A stretch of DNA of 64,000 nucleotides, from contig NZ_CP168034.1 in assembly GCF_041530365.1 (NCBI RefSeq), positions 744,001 through 808,000 of the forward strand, written 5' to 3'. Source of the DNA: Capnocytophaga sp. ARDL2 (GTDB lineage Bacteria > Bacteroidota > Bacteroidia > Flavobacteriales > Flavobacteriaceae). This document shows positions 28,152 through 41,189 of this stretch, piece by piece. Position 1 is the first letter of the stretch, and each line of letters starts with the position of its first letter. The position numbers and the translations under genes are program-made. Under the pieces are notes generated by a model. It did no database searches, was not told where the DNA came from, and saw only the letters and a program-made list of their open reading frames with translations.

Positions 28152-28496
28152 ATTTTTTTGAATAGAGTGCAAATATATTATTTTTTTTGTGTAAATTGTG
28201 ATAGATATGCAAAAAAATTGTAATATTGCAATGTAAATAAAACGGAAGCGATTTGTTTTGAGTTTTTTACATAATCAAAACTAATGTGATTAACGTAAAA
28301 CAGACTTCTGTGTATAACTTCTATGTCAATTTTTAATCTGAATTTACTATAAAAATTTGATTTTGATAACTAAGGTCTTAATTAGACATGCTATTTTGTA
28401 TCTAAAAGATAATTTTACCTAAAATATAGTTTAGTCAACTTTGATAGTTTTAAAGATAAATTGACTTCATAAAAAAGAAAAATAGTTCAATAATAT
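28152..28496. other. 345-bp gap upstream of rho
   Basis: I see no gene in it. It is AT-rich, contains the small palindrome TTGTAATATTGCAA near 28225 and could hold a long rho leader. Long leaders are common for autogenously controlled rho genes. Confidence 0.5.
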
Positions 28497-30131
28497 ATGT
28501 TTGATATATCAATATTAAATGATAAAAAACGCGATGAATTAAAAGAAATTGCGAAAGTGATGGGATTGAAAAACTTTCAAAATTTCTCAAAAAGCGTTTT
28601 GATAGATCTGATTACTAAAGCAGCAAACGAAAATTCTACGCAAACAGAGCAGAAGGTTGAAAAGGAAGAATCATCTTCTGAAAACCAGCGTCCTAAAAAA
28701 GAAAAACGCACAAGAATTAATCGTGAGCAAAAGACAGATACCAAGCGTCGAGTAAGAAAAGAAGCGGAAGAGAAAGAAGAACAAGAAGTAGAAGAAGAAA
28801 AAGCTTATGTCAGAAAATCATTACCTGTAGAAGAGGAAGATGAAAATGCTTTTGACGACATAGATGCTGATTTGTTTGATGTAGAGGAAGAGTCAGAGCA
28901 AGAAACAGACGACGATACTGAACATAATGACGAGGAACAAGAAGATCGCTTTGGTAAAAACCCAGTAAAAATCAATTATAGAGATTCAGCGTATGAGTTT
29001 GAAGGGCTTATTGAAACTGAAGGGGTACTTGAAATTATCAAAGACAAAGTGCAAAAAGACAAAGAAATAGGATTTTTGCGTTCTTCGGATTATAATTATT
29101 TTACTTCACCAGATGATATTTATTTGTCTCAATCTCAGATACGTAGAATGGGGTTGAAAAATGGAGATACAGTACGTGGTATCGTGCGTCCACCAAAACA
29201 AGGAGAAAAATTCTTCCCTTTATTGGAGGTAAAAACCATCAATGGACATGCACCTGATGTAATCAGAGATAGAATAGGATTTGAACATCTCACACCAATA
29301 TTCCCCACGGAAAAATTCAACTTAGGAGCACCAGGAGCGTCGCTTTCTACACGAGTGATTGACTTATTTGCACCGATAGGCAAGGGACAAAGAGGAATGA
29401 TTGTGGCACAACCAAAGACTGGTAAGACTACTTTACTGAAAGAAATTGCCAATACTATAGCAGCCAATCATCCAGAGGTTTATATGATTGTTTTGTTGAT
29501 AGACGAGCGTCCAGAGGAAGTCACAGATATTCAAGAATCAGTAAAAGCAGAGGTAGTAGCATCTACGTTTGACGAGTCAGCAGAGCGTCATGTGAAATTA
29601 GCTGAAATGATTTTGGAAAAGGCAAAACGTTTGGTAGAAACAGGATTGGACGTTGTGATTTTGTTGGATTCGATTACGCGTTTAGCTCGTGCATACAATA
29701 CGGTACAGCCAGCTTCTGGAAAAGTGTTGTCAGGAGGTGTTGATGCAAATGCGTTGCAAAAACCAAAACGCTTTTTTGGTGCCGCTCGAAATATAAAAAA
29801 TGGAGGTTCCTTGACGATTATAGCAACAGCTCTTACAGACACGGGGTCTAAAATGGACGATGTGATTTTTGAAGAGTTTAAAGGAACAGGAAATATGGAG
29901 TTGCAATTAGACCGTAGAATTTCTAATCGTAGAGTATTCCCGGCGGTAGATTTGACATCATCTTCTACACGTAAAGATGATTTGCTGTTAGACAAAGAAG
30001 TGCTTGACAAAATGTGGATTATCAGAAAACATATTGCAGATATGAATCCAGTAGAAGCAATGAATTTGATTTTTGATAAATTGAAAAAATCTCGCACCAA
30101 TGATGAATTTTTTCAAACAATGAATGAATAA
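28497..30131 (+). CDS. rho: transcription termination factor Rho
   Basis: A 544-residue hexameric RNA helicase. The N-terminal helix domain ([20 protein letters not shown]) is followed by a long acidic and basic insert (about residues 45-150, [15 protein letters not shown]), then the RNA-binding cold-shock-like domain, the P-loop [15 protein letters not shown], Walker [17 protein letters not shown], the Q/R loops [23 protein letters not shown], and the C-terminal [16 protein letters not shown]. Such inserts between the N-terminal domain and primary RNA site are typical of this phylum's Rho. Confidence 0.97.
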   Translation: MFDISILNDKKRDELKEIAKVMGLKNFQNFSKSVLIDLITKAANENSTQTEQKVEKEESSSENQRPKKEKRTRINREQKTDTKRRVRKEAEEKEEQEVEEEKAYVRKSLPVEEEDENAFDDIDADLFDVEEESEQETDDDTEHNDEEQEDRFGKNPVKINYRDSAYEFEGLIETEGVLEIIKDKVQKDKEIGFLRSSDYNYFTSPDDIYLSQSQIRRMGLKNGDTVRGIVRPPKQGEKFFPLLEVKTINGHAPDVIRDRIGFEHLTPIFPTEKFNLGAPGASLSTRVIDLFAPIGKGQRGMIVAQPKTGKTTLLKEIANTIAANHPEVYMIVLLIDERPEEVTDIQESVKAEVVASTFDESAERHVKLAEMILEKAKRLVETGLDVVILLDSITRLARAYNTVQPASGKVLSGGVDANALQKPKRFFGAARNIKNGGSLTIIATALTDTGSKMDDVIFEEFKGTGNMELQLDRRISNRRVFPAVDLTSSSTRKDDLLLDKEVLDKMWIIRKHIADMNPVEAMNLIFDKLKKSRTNDEFFQTMNE

Positions 30132-30141
30132 ATAATTAAAC

Positions 30142-30176
30142 ACAGACCTCCCAAAAAGGAGGTCTGTTTTTGTTTT
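30142..30176 (+). terminator. terminator after rho
   Basis: ACAGACCTCC pairs with GGAGGTCTGT over a CAAAAA loop, followed by a T-rich tract. Confidence 0.88.
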
Positions 30177-30446
30177 ATGTCAAGACGAAATTAATCGTGT
30201 TGCAAAATAGTTGACATAATGCACATAGGAAATTTATTGTTTGAATGAAAATATAATATAAAACAATTGTAATTTAACTTTTTACTATAAATTTTATCAA
30301 TAATTTATTCAATAGGTAAAAGAACGAAATGTCCATTATAGATAATTTCGGTTAATGATTTTGTACTTATAATTTGAATTATTTTCTGAATAAGAGAATA
30401 TTTTTCATATATTTGAAAAAACAATTATAGTCAAAAAAACAAACTC

Positions 30447-31031
30447 ATGAAACGATTTCCTTTAATAGCTTTTGCTATGGTATTGGGAAGTTGTCTTTTT
30501 GAAACAGAAACCACACTTCCCGAGTATAAACCATTACTATTTTTTGAAGATTTTCAATATGAAAATGTTGAAAATTTTACCAATTCCTCTTGGGAGTCAA
30601 TTTCTACTCAAGGTAGTAGAATGTGGACGTTCAAAACATTTTCAAACAATGGGTATGTAGAATTTTCAGCGTATAATAGTGAAGAAAATACAAACGAAGC
30701 TTGGCTGATTTCACCAGAAATAGAACTCAACCCTTCAAAAGAATATTTTTTAACCTTCAAAACAGCCCAACATCATTTAGTCGATACTACACAAAACGGC
30801 ATACATTTATATATAGTACCCTCCGTAGAACAAGATTTACAACAAATTTCAGTAAAAGAAATTCCGTTCAACAAGCCATTGCCTGAAGATGCCAATTATC
30901 AATGGAAAGCATCAGGGATTATATCAATAAAAAATCATACAGGAAAAATTAAAATAGCTTTCAAAGCCACAGGGGGAACCTCTTCCACCATGTCTGGAGC
31001 CTATATGATAGATGAATTAAAATTGTTTTAA
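30447..31031 (+). CDS. lipoprotein with choice-of-anchor-J-like beta-sandwich domain
   Basis: A 194-residue protein. The signal peptide ends AMVLGSC (Cys17), a lipobox. The mature part has FFEDFQYENVENFTN...W, the phrase NEAWLISPEIELNPSKEYFLTFKTAQHH and a C-terminal KIKIAFKATGG..YMIDELKLF. This is the pattern of the cleaved-adhesin/choice-of-anchor-J beta-sandwich found in many Bacteroidota surface proteins. It ends 2 bp before the next gene, so the two form an operon. It probably sits in the outer membrane; the ligand is unknown. Confidence 0.75.
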   Translation: MKRFPLIAFAMVLGSCLFETETTLPEYKPLLFFEDFQYENVENFTNSSWESISTQGSRMWTFKTFSNNGYVEFSAYNSEENTNEAWLISPEIELNPSKEYFLTFKTAQHHLVDTTQNGIHLYIVPSVEQDLQQISVKEIPFNKPLPEDANYQWKASGIISIKNHTGKIKIAFKATGGTSSTMSGAYMIDELKLF

Positions 31032-31033
31032 CC

Positions 31034-32380
31034 ATGAAAAAGCTAATATTTTTATTTTTTATCGTAGTGTCTATATTGTATAGTTGTCAAAAAGATGAGC
31101 AATATTCACCAGAAGGAATAGATTTTCAAGAATGGGAAACCAATTTTTCGATACAAGAACTCAATCAAAACGCTTCGGACACTATACAAACCGTTACAAA
31201 TGATGTAATTATCTCTGGATACGTAATTTCTACGGACAAAGACGGAAGTTTCTATAAAACAATTGTATTACAAAACCAAGAAAAAACACATGGAGTTTCC
31301 CTGTCTGTAGATGCGTATAGTCTATATACGTACGTAGATTTTGGAAGAAAAATATATGTCAATCTCAAGGGGATGAGTTATGTAAAACAAAATGGAACTT
31401 TGCAAATAGGAACAGAAAATTCTGGTAAAATTTCTCCAATAGCAAGTGAAATTTTTCAGTCTCAAACAGCAATTTCAACTAAAAAAAAATCTCAAGAAGA
31501 GTTGATAAAAGTAGTCAAACTCTCAGATTTAAAGACAAATGAACATCTCAATCAACTTTTTAAAATAGAAGATGTACAATTTTCGGAAGAGTCGATAGGG
31601 CAAAAATATTACGAAGAATCCAAAGCTTACATGGGCTATCATACACATAAAATTGATCAAATAACCACAGAAGGAACCTCGTTTGTCAACACACAAATCA
31701 ATCAATATGTCAAATTTGTAAACGAGACAGTGCCTATTCAGAGAGGGGAAATAGTTGGGGTACTTACCAAAAGAGGATCGTCATACAATTTTGTGCTCAA
31801 TCAGTTGGAAGATGTACAACTCACACGAGGGCGGTATTATCCGTTTTCTATGTTAAAATCAGAAAATGAAGAGTTTGCAATATCAATCAACGAGTCATTC
31901 GAAACATATTTAAACAATCAAACACTATTTGCACCCTATATCAATGCCTATGTACACGGCGGAAAATATTGGCAGTTACGCAGTTATCAAGGCAATAAAT
32001 ATTTACAAAGCACAGCCTATGGCAATAGTGAGTCGATTACTGAGAGTTATTTCATTGTTCCAGTGTATTTTAATGGAAGCAATACCCTATCATTTCAGAC
32101 CAAAGACGGCTATTATAGAGGAGATGTTTTAAAGGTGTATTACGTCAAAGCAGCCGAATTTCAATGTCAGCAACCTGTAGATTTTGAAAATTTGATAGAA
32201 ATAACAGACCATTTTACCATCTCCAAAGACAACGAAAGTGGGTACGGAAGCACTTTTGTCGATAGTGGTACCTATCAATTTCCGTCGCAGTTGGTAGGTG
32301 AGGGCTACATAATGTTTACCTATAAAGGCAATCCCGAGCTGACCACGACAATGCAAATTGACAATATAATATTTCAGTAA
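31034..32380 (+). CDS. DUF5689-type surface lipoprotein
   Basis: A 448-residue lipoprotein with a signal peptide ending ILYSC (Cys18) and then QKDEQ. The Cys-Gln-Lys-Asp-Glu start matches the surface-export signal reported for Capnocytophaga canimorsus lipoproteins, so surface exposure is likely. Next comes the DUF5689-like OB-type domain (DVIISGYVISTDKDGSFYKTIVLQ, GRKIYVNLKGM) and a second beta-sandwich with SFETYLNNQ..YVHGGKYWQLRSYQGNKYLQSTAYG resembling the domain of the preceding gene. Such pairs often accompany secreted nucleases or phosphatases, but none is present here. Function unknown. Confidence 0.78.
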   Translation: MKKLIFLFFIVVSILYSCQKDEQYSPEGIDFQEWETNFSIQELNQNASDTIQTVTNDVIISGYVISTDKDGSFYKTIVLQNQEKTHGVSLSVDAYSLYTYVDFGRKIYVNLKGMSYVKQNGTLQIGTENSGKISPIASEIFQSQTAISTKKKSQEELIKVVKLSDLKTNEHLNQLFKIEDVQFSEESIGQKYYEESKAYMGYHTHKIDQITTEGTSFVNTQINQYVKFVNETVPIQRGEIVGVLTKRGSSYNFVLNQLEDVQLTRGRYYPFSMLKSENEEFAISINESFETYLNNQTLFAPYINAYVHGGKYWQLRSYQGNKYLQSTAYGNSESITESYFIVPVYFNGSNTLSFQTKDGYYRGDVLKVYYVKAAEFQCQQPVDFENLIEITDHFTISKDNESGYGSTFVDSGTYQFPSQLVGEGYIMFTYKGNPELTTTMQIDNIIFQ

Positions 32381-32831
32381 GAAAAAGGTTATTTGGGCGT
32401 GCCACTCCGCCCGTTCCTCCTCGTACCTCGTCGGCACGAGCTAGGTGTCGCGTCGTCCGCTATATCTTTTGTGTCGGCATTCGCCACCACAAAAGGATGC
32501 CGCTCCCACCGCTCACGCAAATAGTTGCAAAAAGGAATATTTTTTTACAGTATATATTGTAGAGTTAAATCCAACTTCGCCAAAGTTGAAACCACTGAGT
32601 TAATATTTTGACGAAGTTTTTTTAATCCGATAGATACATAGACTACATAGGTTATTCTATACGCAAAGGTCTCTGTTTCCTCCAAAAGCATAGCATCTCT
32701 GTTTTTTTGTTGTAAAAAGAAAAGAAACAGCGACAATCCGTGTAATTTGCGAGAGAATTCACAAAGCGTATCGAAAGTATCCGTTGAAAACCAATTGTTT
32801 AAAAAATATTTCAAAATTTTTCTTCAAAACA
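32381..32831. other. gap before the rrn region with a GC-rich element and a short palindrome
   Basis: The first part (32390-32525) is strikingly GC-rich compared with its surroundings and has no promoter-like features. Around 32566-32625 lies the palindromic motif AACTTCGCCAAAGTT with a partner TTTTGACGAAGTTT. An 89-codon minus-strand frame (32545-32814) spans that region, but I see no family motif or start signal and do not call it a gene. Confidence 0.5.
32390..32525. repeat. GC-rich intergenic element
   Basis: The segment starts TTGGGCGTGCCACTCCGCCC, continues with CTCGTCGGCACGAG, GTCGCGTCGTCCGC and ends CCGCTCCCACCGCTCACGC. Similar blocks starting TTGGGCGTGCC are, from memory, dispersed in many Flavobacteria genomes. 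Only one copy is in this window, so repetition is not shown here. Confidence 0.5.
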
Positions 32832-32864
32832 TTTGGAAGATAACAAAAACTTGTTCTATCTTTG
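32832..32864 (+). promoter_or_regulatory. tRNA-Val promoter
   Basis: TTTG at 32832-32835 and TATCTTTG at 32857-32864, spacing about 21 bp, 21 bp before the tRNA gene. Confidence 0.7.
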
Positions 32865-32885
32865 CAATCCGTTCAAAGAGATAGG

Positions 32886-32960
32886 GGGCGATTAGCTCAG
32901 CTGGTTCAGAGCACCTCGTTTACACCGAGGGGGTCGGGGGTTCGAATCCCTCATCGCCCA
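32886..32960 (+). tRNA. tRNA-Val (anticodon TAC)
   Basis: A 75-nt cloverleaf: acceptor GGGCGAT/ATCGCCC, D arm with GCTC..GAGC, anticodon stem CCTCG/CGAGG around TTTACAC (anticodon TAC), T arm with GGTTCGAATCC, discriminator A. CCA is not encoded. It has its own promoter and precedes the rrn promoters. Confidence 0.95.
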
Positions 32961-32987
32961 CGAAAGAAAAAAAACTAAAAAAAAGTT

Positions 32988-33019
32988 TTGTGTTTTAGAA
33001 AAAAAACTTTCTACTTTTG
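32988..33019 (+). promoter_or_regulatory. rrn promoter P1
   Basis: TTG at 32988-32990 and TACTTTTG at 33012-33019, spacing 21 bp. It is followed by the initiation-region sequence CATCCGCTTT. Confidence 0.75.
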
Positions 33020-33052
33020 CATCCGCTTTAGAAACGAAGCGTTTTGTAAGTA

Positions 33053-33061
33053 GGGGGGGGG
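33053..33061 (+). repeat. G9 homopolymer between the rrn promoters
   Basis: Nine consecutive G in an otherwise AT-rich stretch between P1 and P2. Such tracts slip easily. Confidence 0.8.
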
Positions 33062-33096
33062 TAAAAACTTTAACAAATTTTTTAACAAAATAAATT

Positions 33097-33127
33097 TTGG
33101 TAGTTTTAAAAATTCTTTCTACTTTTG
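33097..33127 (+). promoter_or_regulatory. rrn promoter P2
   Basis: TTG at 33097-33099 and TACTTTTG at 33120-33127, spacing 20 bp. The initiation region CACTCGCTTT parallels that of P1, so the two are duplicated promoters. Confidence 0.75.
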
Positions 33128-33255
33128 CACTCGCTTTCTGAGAGGGGAGTGAAAGTAAAACAAGAGACGATCATAGAAAATATTTTATTGAATTAACAGC
33201 ATACCTGAGAGAACAAGTAAAGTTGGGATAAAACATCATTAATATAAAAAATATA

Positions 33256-34771
<1,516 letters not shown>

Positions 34772-34837
34772 TAGAGATGTCCGACTTTACCTCTCGCTGT
34801 TGGTTCAAATAAATGGATAAAATAGAAGGATATACAG

Positions 34838-34911
34838 AGTCTCGTAGCTCAGCTGGTTAGAGTACTACACTGATAATGTAGGGGTCGGCAGTTCGAGTCT
34901 GCCCGGGACTA
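34838..34911 (+). tRNA. tRNA-Ile (anticodon GAT)
   Basis: A 74-nt cloverleaf in the 16S-23S spacer: acceptor AGTCTCG/CGGGACT, anticodon stem CTACA/TGTAG around CTGATAA (GAT), T arm GCAGTTCGAGTCTGC. The D stem closes with one G-T pair (GCTC/GAGT). Confidence 0.95.
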
Positions 34912-34989
34912 CTAGTATTAAATAGGAAATTCTAGAAGTTGAGCAGTTATGCGGTAGATAAGGCAAAACAAATAACTCGTAGAATGTAT

Positions 34990-35063
34990 GGGGAATTAGC
35001 TCAGCTGGCTAGAGCGCCTGCCTTGCACGCAGGAGGTCAAGGGTTCGACTCCCTTATTCTCCA
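34990..35063 (+). tRNA. tRNA-Ala (anticodon TGC)
   Basis: A 74-nt cloverleaf: acceptor GGGGAAT/ATTCTCC, anticodon stem CCTGC/GCAGG around CTTGCAC (TGC), T arm AGGGTTCGACTCCCT. It follows tRNA-Ile in the usual spacer order. Confidence 0.95.
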
Positions 35064-35179
35064 CAAATCCGAGAGGAAGACAAGTTCATAGACATATTGG
35101 GAAAACACAAATAGATAGAAAAATAAAAAGCACGATTTTTTGTGATAGAGATATTACAAGAGATAAAAAGAGCACAATA

Positions 35180-38046
<2,867 letters not shown>

Positions 38047-38143
38047 CTCTAAGAGTTGCTTTTATAAAGTATCAATAGAAGTGTTTTACAATATGTACGA
38101 TATTCCTGCTAAATTAGATAATATAAATTAGCAGAACCGATTT

Positions 38144-38252
<109 letters not shown>

Positions 38253-38260
38253 TTTTTAGA

Positions 38261-38286
38261 AAGACAAGAGCAATCTTGTCTTTTTT
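38261..38286 (+). terminator. rrn operon terminator
   Basis: AAGACAAGA-GCAA-TCTTGTCTT stem with a GNRA loop and a T6 tract, 8 bp behind the 5S gene and only about 48 bp before the next start codon. Confidence 0.9.
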
Positions 38287-38333
38287 ATAACTTAAAAAAT
38301 TATTTTTAATTAATGTAAATAAATTTAATGCTC

Positions 38334-39191
38334 ATGAAAAATTTTAGAAAAATTGCCTTAGGGGTATTGTTGTCCGCTCAAGTGTTGACAACTTTTTATT
38401 CTTGTTCTTCGGATTCGTCTGTCAATCAAGAAAGTGAGTCGTTGTCAGTTGCTAATGGAAATTTTGAGGAGACTATTAGGGAAAGAAAAATATTTTCGTA
38501 TAATAAAGAATTGCGTATTTTCTCAGATGATCAGCTCAAAAAAATAGGTGAAGACCATAATATTTTTTTGAAAGGGATTTTAATGAAGAATGACCAAGAT
38601 AAAATATTAACTTTAGAGGAACTTAAAGAAAATGTCATTAGGAAGTATCCATTGTTAAGTAGTTATAAGGAATCTACGGATTTAGTTATAGACAATTCAC
38701 ATTCCTTAACTATAGATGATTTTAATTTGTTGATAGATAAGAATTCTAATTTAGTTAATAATGCTTGGGCTTTAAAGAGCTTTGTTTCTGAAACAATTAT
38801 TTTAACAGAGGAATATACAGATTACGATAGTTTTGTTAGTTCACTTAATTTAATTAAAAATAAGGCGAAAAGAGATCTTATAGGGGTAGATTTAGATGCT
38901 TATTTAGTTTTTGTATCTGTTTTTGAAAATTCAGTAAAGTTTTGGTTTGAAGAGAATAATTATGTATCTTATTCTATATCTAGTAAACCTTCGAGAAGTG
39001 ATGTTGCAAGAGCAGATGGACTTTCGGCTTCAATAGGTTTTCTTACATTGGCTGCAGTTACTTCTGGGGTTGCTATTGCAGCAGGGTCTGGAGGGCTTGC
39101 TACTCCTGCGATTGTAGTTGTAATGGAGCTTTTGGGGGTTGGTTTTGGAGCTGCTTTAAGTTCTGCAGCTGTGATTATAGGAGTGGGATAA
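38334..39191 (+). CDS. lipoprotein with hydrophobic Gly/Ala-rich C-terminus, candidate contact toxin 1
   Basis: A 285-residue protein. The lipoprotein signal ends TTFYSC (Cys24), followed by SSDSSV. The first 88 bp are identical to those of the gene at 39856, but the mature parts differ. A helical charged region (about 40-200) contains SVFENSVKFW, which aligns with SVSIAINSLEYW in the second protein. The last about 50 residues (SIGFLTLAAVTSGVAIAAGS...) are hydrophobic with small-residue spacing, like membrane-inserting bacteriocins. A small two-helix membrane protein follows. I infer an outer-membrane-anchored toxin paired with an immunity protein. No named family is recognised, and a structural lipoprotein remains possible. 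An ATG 6 bp upstream is also available. Confidence 0.7.
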   Translation: MKNFRKIALGVLLSAQVLTTFYSCSSDSSVNQESESLSVANGNFEETIRERKIFSYNKELRIFSDDQLKKIGEDHNIFLKGILMKNDQDKILTLEELKENVIRKYPLLSSYKESTDLVIDNSHSLTIDDFNLLIDKNSNLVNNAWALKSFVSETIILTEEYTDYDSFVSSLNLIKNKAKRDLIGVDLDAYLVFVSVFENSVKFWFEENNYVSYSISSKPSRSDVARADGLSASIGFLTLAAVTSGVAIAAGSGGLATPAIVVVMELLGVGFGAALSSAAVIIGVG

Positions 39192-39314
39192 TATTTAAAA
39201 TAACCTGTGTTCGAGATAAGAAAAACAAAAAAATATTGTAAAAAAAGATAATAACTGTCGTATTTAACGTTTTGAATATTAAGTATATAATCCGAATTAG
39301 GGGGTAGGTTTGGT

Positions 39315-39560
39315 ATGAAAGTAATAATTTATATTTTATGCACTGTTTCTACTGTTTTGATGGTACTATTGGTGTTTATTGCATTGATTTTAATAGAACT
39401 AAATGAAAAAGGAGTATATAAAAAAGAGTTACTTATAGGTGATTTTAAGTATGCACTTTTGATTGTTTTTCCATTGGTTGTAATTCAATTTGTTATTTTG
39501 CAATTCATTCGTAGGAAAGATTATATGAAAATAAGAATGATACAAGAAAAAGTAGAATAA
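39315..39560 (+). CDS. small two-helix membrane protein, candidate immunity protein 1
   Basis: An 81-residue protein with two hydrophobic helices (about residues 3-27, ILCTVSTVLMVLLVFIALIL, and 46-65, YALLIVFPLVVIQFVILQF), a short charged loop and a basic C-terminal tail (RRKDYMKIRMIQEKVE). It starts 123 bp behind the lipoprotein gene. The parallel position and topology of the 67-residue gene behind the second lipoprotein suggest that each lipoprotein has its own membrane partner, as for bacteriocin immunity proteins. This role is inferred from context only. Confidence 0.65.
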   Translation: MKVIIYILCTVSTVLMVLLVFIALILIELNEKGVYKKELLIGDFKYALLIVFPLVVIQFVILQFIRRKDYMKIRMIQEKVE

Positions 39561-39578
39561 AGGTAATATAAGATGAAA

Positions 39579-39632
39579 CTAATAGCGCCAATGGTACTGC
39601 GTAGTAGCGTGGGAGAGTATGTCGCCGCCTTT
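39579..39632 (+). repeat. 3' half-fragment of a 5S rRNA gene
   Basis: AATAGCGC..ATGGTACTGCGT..TAGCGTGGGAGAGTATGTCGCCGCCTT repeats the last about 52 nt of the 5S gene with four differences in two pairs, so it came from a different 5S allele. It lacks the 5' half and is not a functional 5S gene. A terminator follows it, as behind the complete 5S. Confidence 0.92.
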
Positions 39633-39636
39633 TTTT

Positions 39637-39661
39637 AAAAACAAGGGAAACCTTGTTTTTT
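39637..39661 (+). terminator. terminator behind the 5S fragment
   Basis: AAAAACAAGG-GAAA-CCTTGTTTTT stem with a GNRA loop. It has the same design as the rrn terminator at 38261 but a different stem sequence. Confidence 0.88.
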
Positions 39662-39757
39662 AGAATCAAAAACATTATTTTAATTAAGTGTGAATAAATT
39701 GTTACTTTATTCTTTTATCATTTTTGTATTCTTAATAATTTGCTATCATTGGATATG

Positions 39758-39765
39758 TATTTTTG
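39758..39765 (+). promoter_or_regulatory. possible -7 box for the second lipoprotein cassette
   Basis: TATTTTTG fits TAnnTTTG and lies 90 bp before the ATG. No properly spaced TTG is present, so this is tentative. Confidence 0.35.
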
Positions 39766-39855
39766 TTGTTGCTTTGCGTTGTCAATAAAGTGAATATATC
39801 CTTTGTGATATTTAGTTAAGAGTAAGTATTTGTATTAATTTTAAATTTATATATC

Positions 39856-40755
39856 ATGAAAAATTTTAGAAAAATTGCCTTAGGGGTATTGTTGTCCGCT
39901 CAAGTGTTGACAACTTTTTATTCTTGTTCTTCGGATTCGTCTGTTAGAGAAGAAAGTGAATCACTATCTGTAAAAACATATAACAAAGGTTCTTTCTTTA
40001 ATGATTTTTCAGATTATTGGACAATTGGTAGATTGCACAATGAAGGTTTAGAATATGTTTATTCTGAAATAGTTAGTAAAAATAATTTTACTTTGATGGA
40101 TTTTTCTAATATGCTTACCGAGGTGAAGAAAGGTACTTATAATTTTACCAAGGGCATAGATTTTTCAAAACATATTTCCTATTCCGATTATTTATCTATT
40201 TATAGTATGTATGATAATGTTTTGTATTCTCAGTTTGTTGATATAAAAAAAGGAGATTATGATTTTAATATGGTAGATTCGATAAAAAAAGAAGTTTCTT
40301 TGACTTCTAAACAAGAAAAATATTTATTAGAGTTGGATACTGTAATTTCTAATTACGATTTAGATAGTATTCAACTTTTGGAAGAACTTTCTAAATTAAA
40401 AAGAGAAATAGTGACTCATTGCAGCAAAGAAGAACAATTTATACTTTTAGCATCTGTTTCAATCGCTATAAATTCTCTTGAATATTGGACTGTAAATTTA
40501 GATAAATGGATGTCTATTGGAAATAATAGAAATACTATATTAAGTAAAGGTAATAGAAATGATGAAGAATGGAGGTGGTTTAAGTCTACTATAAAATCAA
40601 TGGGAAAATCTGATGTAGTAGGGGGAATTATCGGAGGAGCATCGGGGGCTTTAGCAGGTGGAGTAGGAGCCGCACCAGGTGCTGTTGGGGGAGCATGTTA
40701 TGCTTCGGCAGGTAGAGCAATAGTAGCATTAACAGAAAGATGGGGATTATGGTAA
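39856..40755 (+). CDS. lipoprotein with glycine-zipper C-terminus, candidate contact toxin 2
   Basis: A 299-residue protein sharing the exact signal sequence (88 identical bp) with the gene at 38334, Cys24 included, but with an unrelated mature part apart from the core SVSIAINSLEYW. The last about 50 residues read DVVGGIIGGASGALAGGVGA, then APGAVGGACYASAGRAIVAL and TERWGLW: dense GxxxG/AxxxG spacing as in class II bacteriocins and glycine-zipper contact toxins such as Cdz. The stop overlaps the start of the next small membrane protein gene. I infer a surface-anchored toxin; experimental proof is absent. Confidence 0.72.
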   Translation: MKNFRKIALGVLLSAQVLTTFYSCSSDSSVREESESLSVKTYNKGSFFNDFSDYWTIGRLHNEGLEYVYSEIVSKNNFTLMDFSNMLTEVKKGTYNFTKGIDFSKHISYSDYLSIYSMYDNVLYSQFVDIKKGDYDFNMVDSIKKEVSLTSKQEKYLLELDTVISNYDLDSIQLLEELSKLKREIVTHCSKEEQFILLASVSIAINSLEYWTVNLDKWMSIGNNRNTILSKGNRNDEEWRWFKSTIKSMGKSDVVGGIIGGASGALAGGVGAAPGAVGGACYASAGRAIVALTERWGLW

Positions 40756-40943
40756 AAAACAAAACTTTAGGTAAGTTTCTATTGCTATTGATGGTTTATT
40801 CTTTAGGCATGTTTCTTGGGGAATTTTTAATTGATATATTATTTAATATCAGAAGAGACCCTTTTTATAAAGAATTTCTAACAAGTTTTTTTATTGCTCT
40901 TATTTTAGCTTATGCTACAATGCGATTGATTAGAAAGAGTTGA
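40740..40943 (+). CDS. small two-helix membrane protein, candidate immunity protein 2
   Basis: A 67-residue protein with helices at about 11-33 (KFLLLLMVYSLGMFLGEFLID) and 46-62 (FLTSFFIALILAYATM), and basic ends. It overlaps the lipoprotein gene by 16 bp from the ATG at 40740, or 7 bp from the ATG at 40749. Such tight overlap implies coupled synthesis, as expected for a toxin-immunity pair. Sequence similarity to the 81-residue counterpart is not evident; only size and topology agree. Confidence 0.65.
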   Translation: MGIMVKNKTLGKFLLLLMVYSLGMFLGEFLIDILFNIRRDPFYKEFLTSFFIALILAYATMRLIRKS

Positions 40944-41138
40944 TTATAAAAATTTATTTTTCCCTTGATGATTGTTTTATTTTAGAGTTGTTTAAACTTT
41001 TCAAATAAAATTTATTACAAATCCTAAATACAATATTGTAATTCAAGTTGTATTTGGGATTATATTTTTTGTAATTTGTAGAAAAAATATGCCTTCTCTC
41101 TTTCAATGTTTAACTATATGATATATAATATCACAAGC

Positions 41139-41179
41139 AATATAGACCAATCGTTTTCTTATAACAATTGGTCTATATT
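41139..41179 (-). terminator. terminator of the aspartate kinase gene
   Basis: AATATAGACCAAT pairs with ATTGGTCTATATT around a 15-nt loop, 11 bp behind the stop codon. A second imperfect palindrome (AATCC.AAATACAA/TTGTATTT.GGATT, 41026-41066) lies beside it and may end the lipoprotein cassette. Confidence 0.7.
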
Positions 41180-41189
41180 TAATGACATT

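Noticed and set aside
32545..32814. 89-codon minus-strand frame before the rrn region
   Set aside because: It covers a small palindromic repeat, has no recognisable motif and ends near GC-rich repeat DNA. Insufficient support for a gene.
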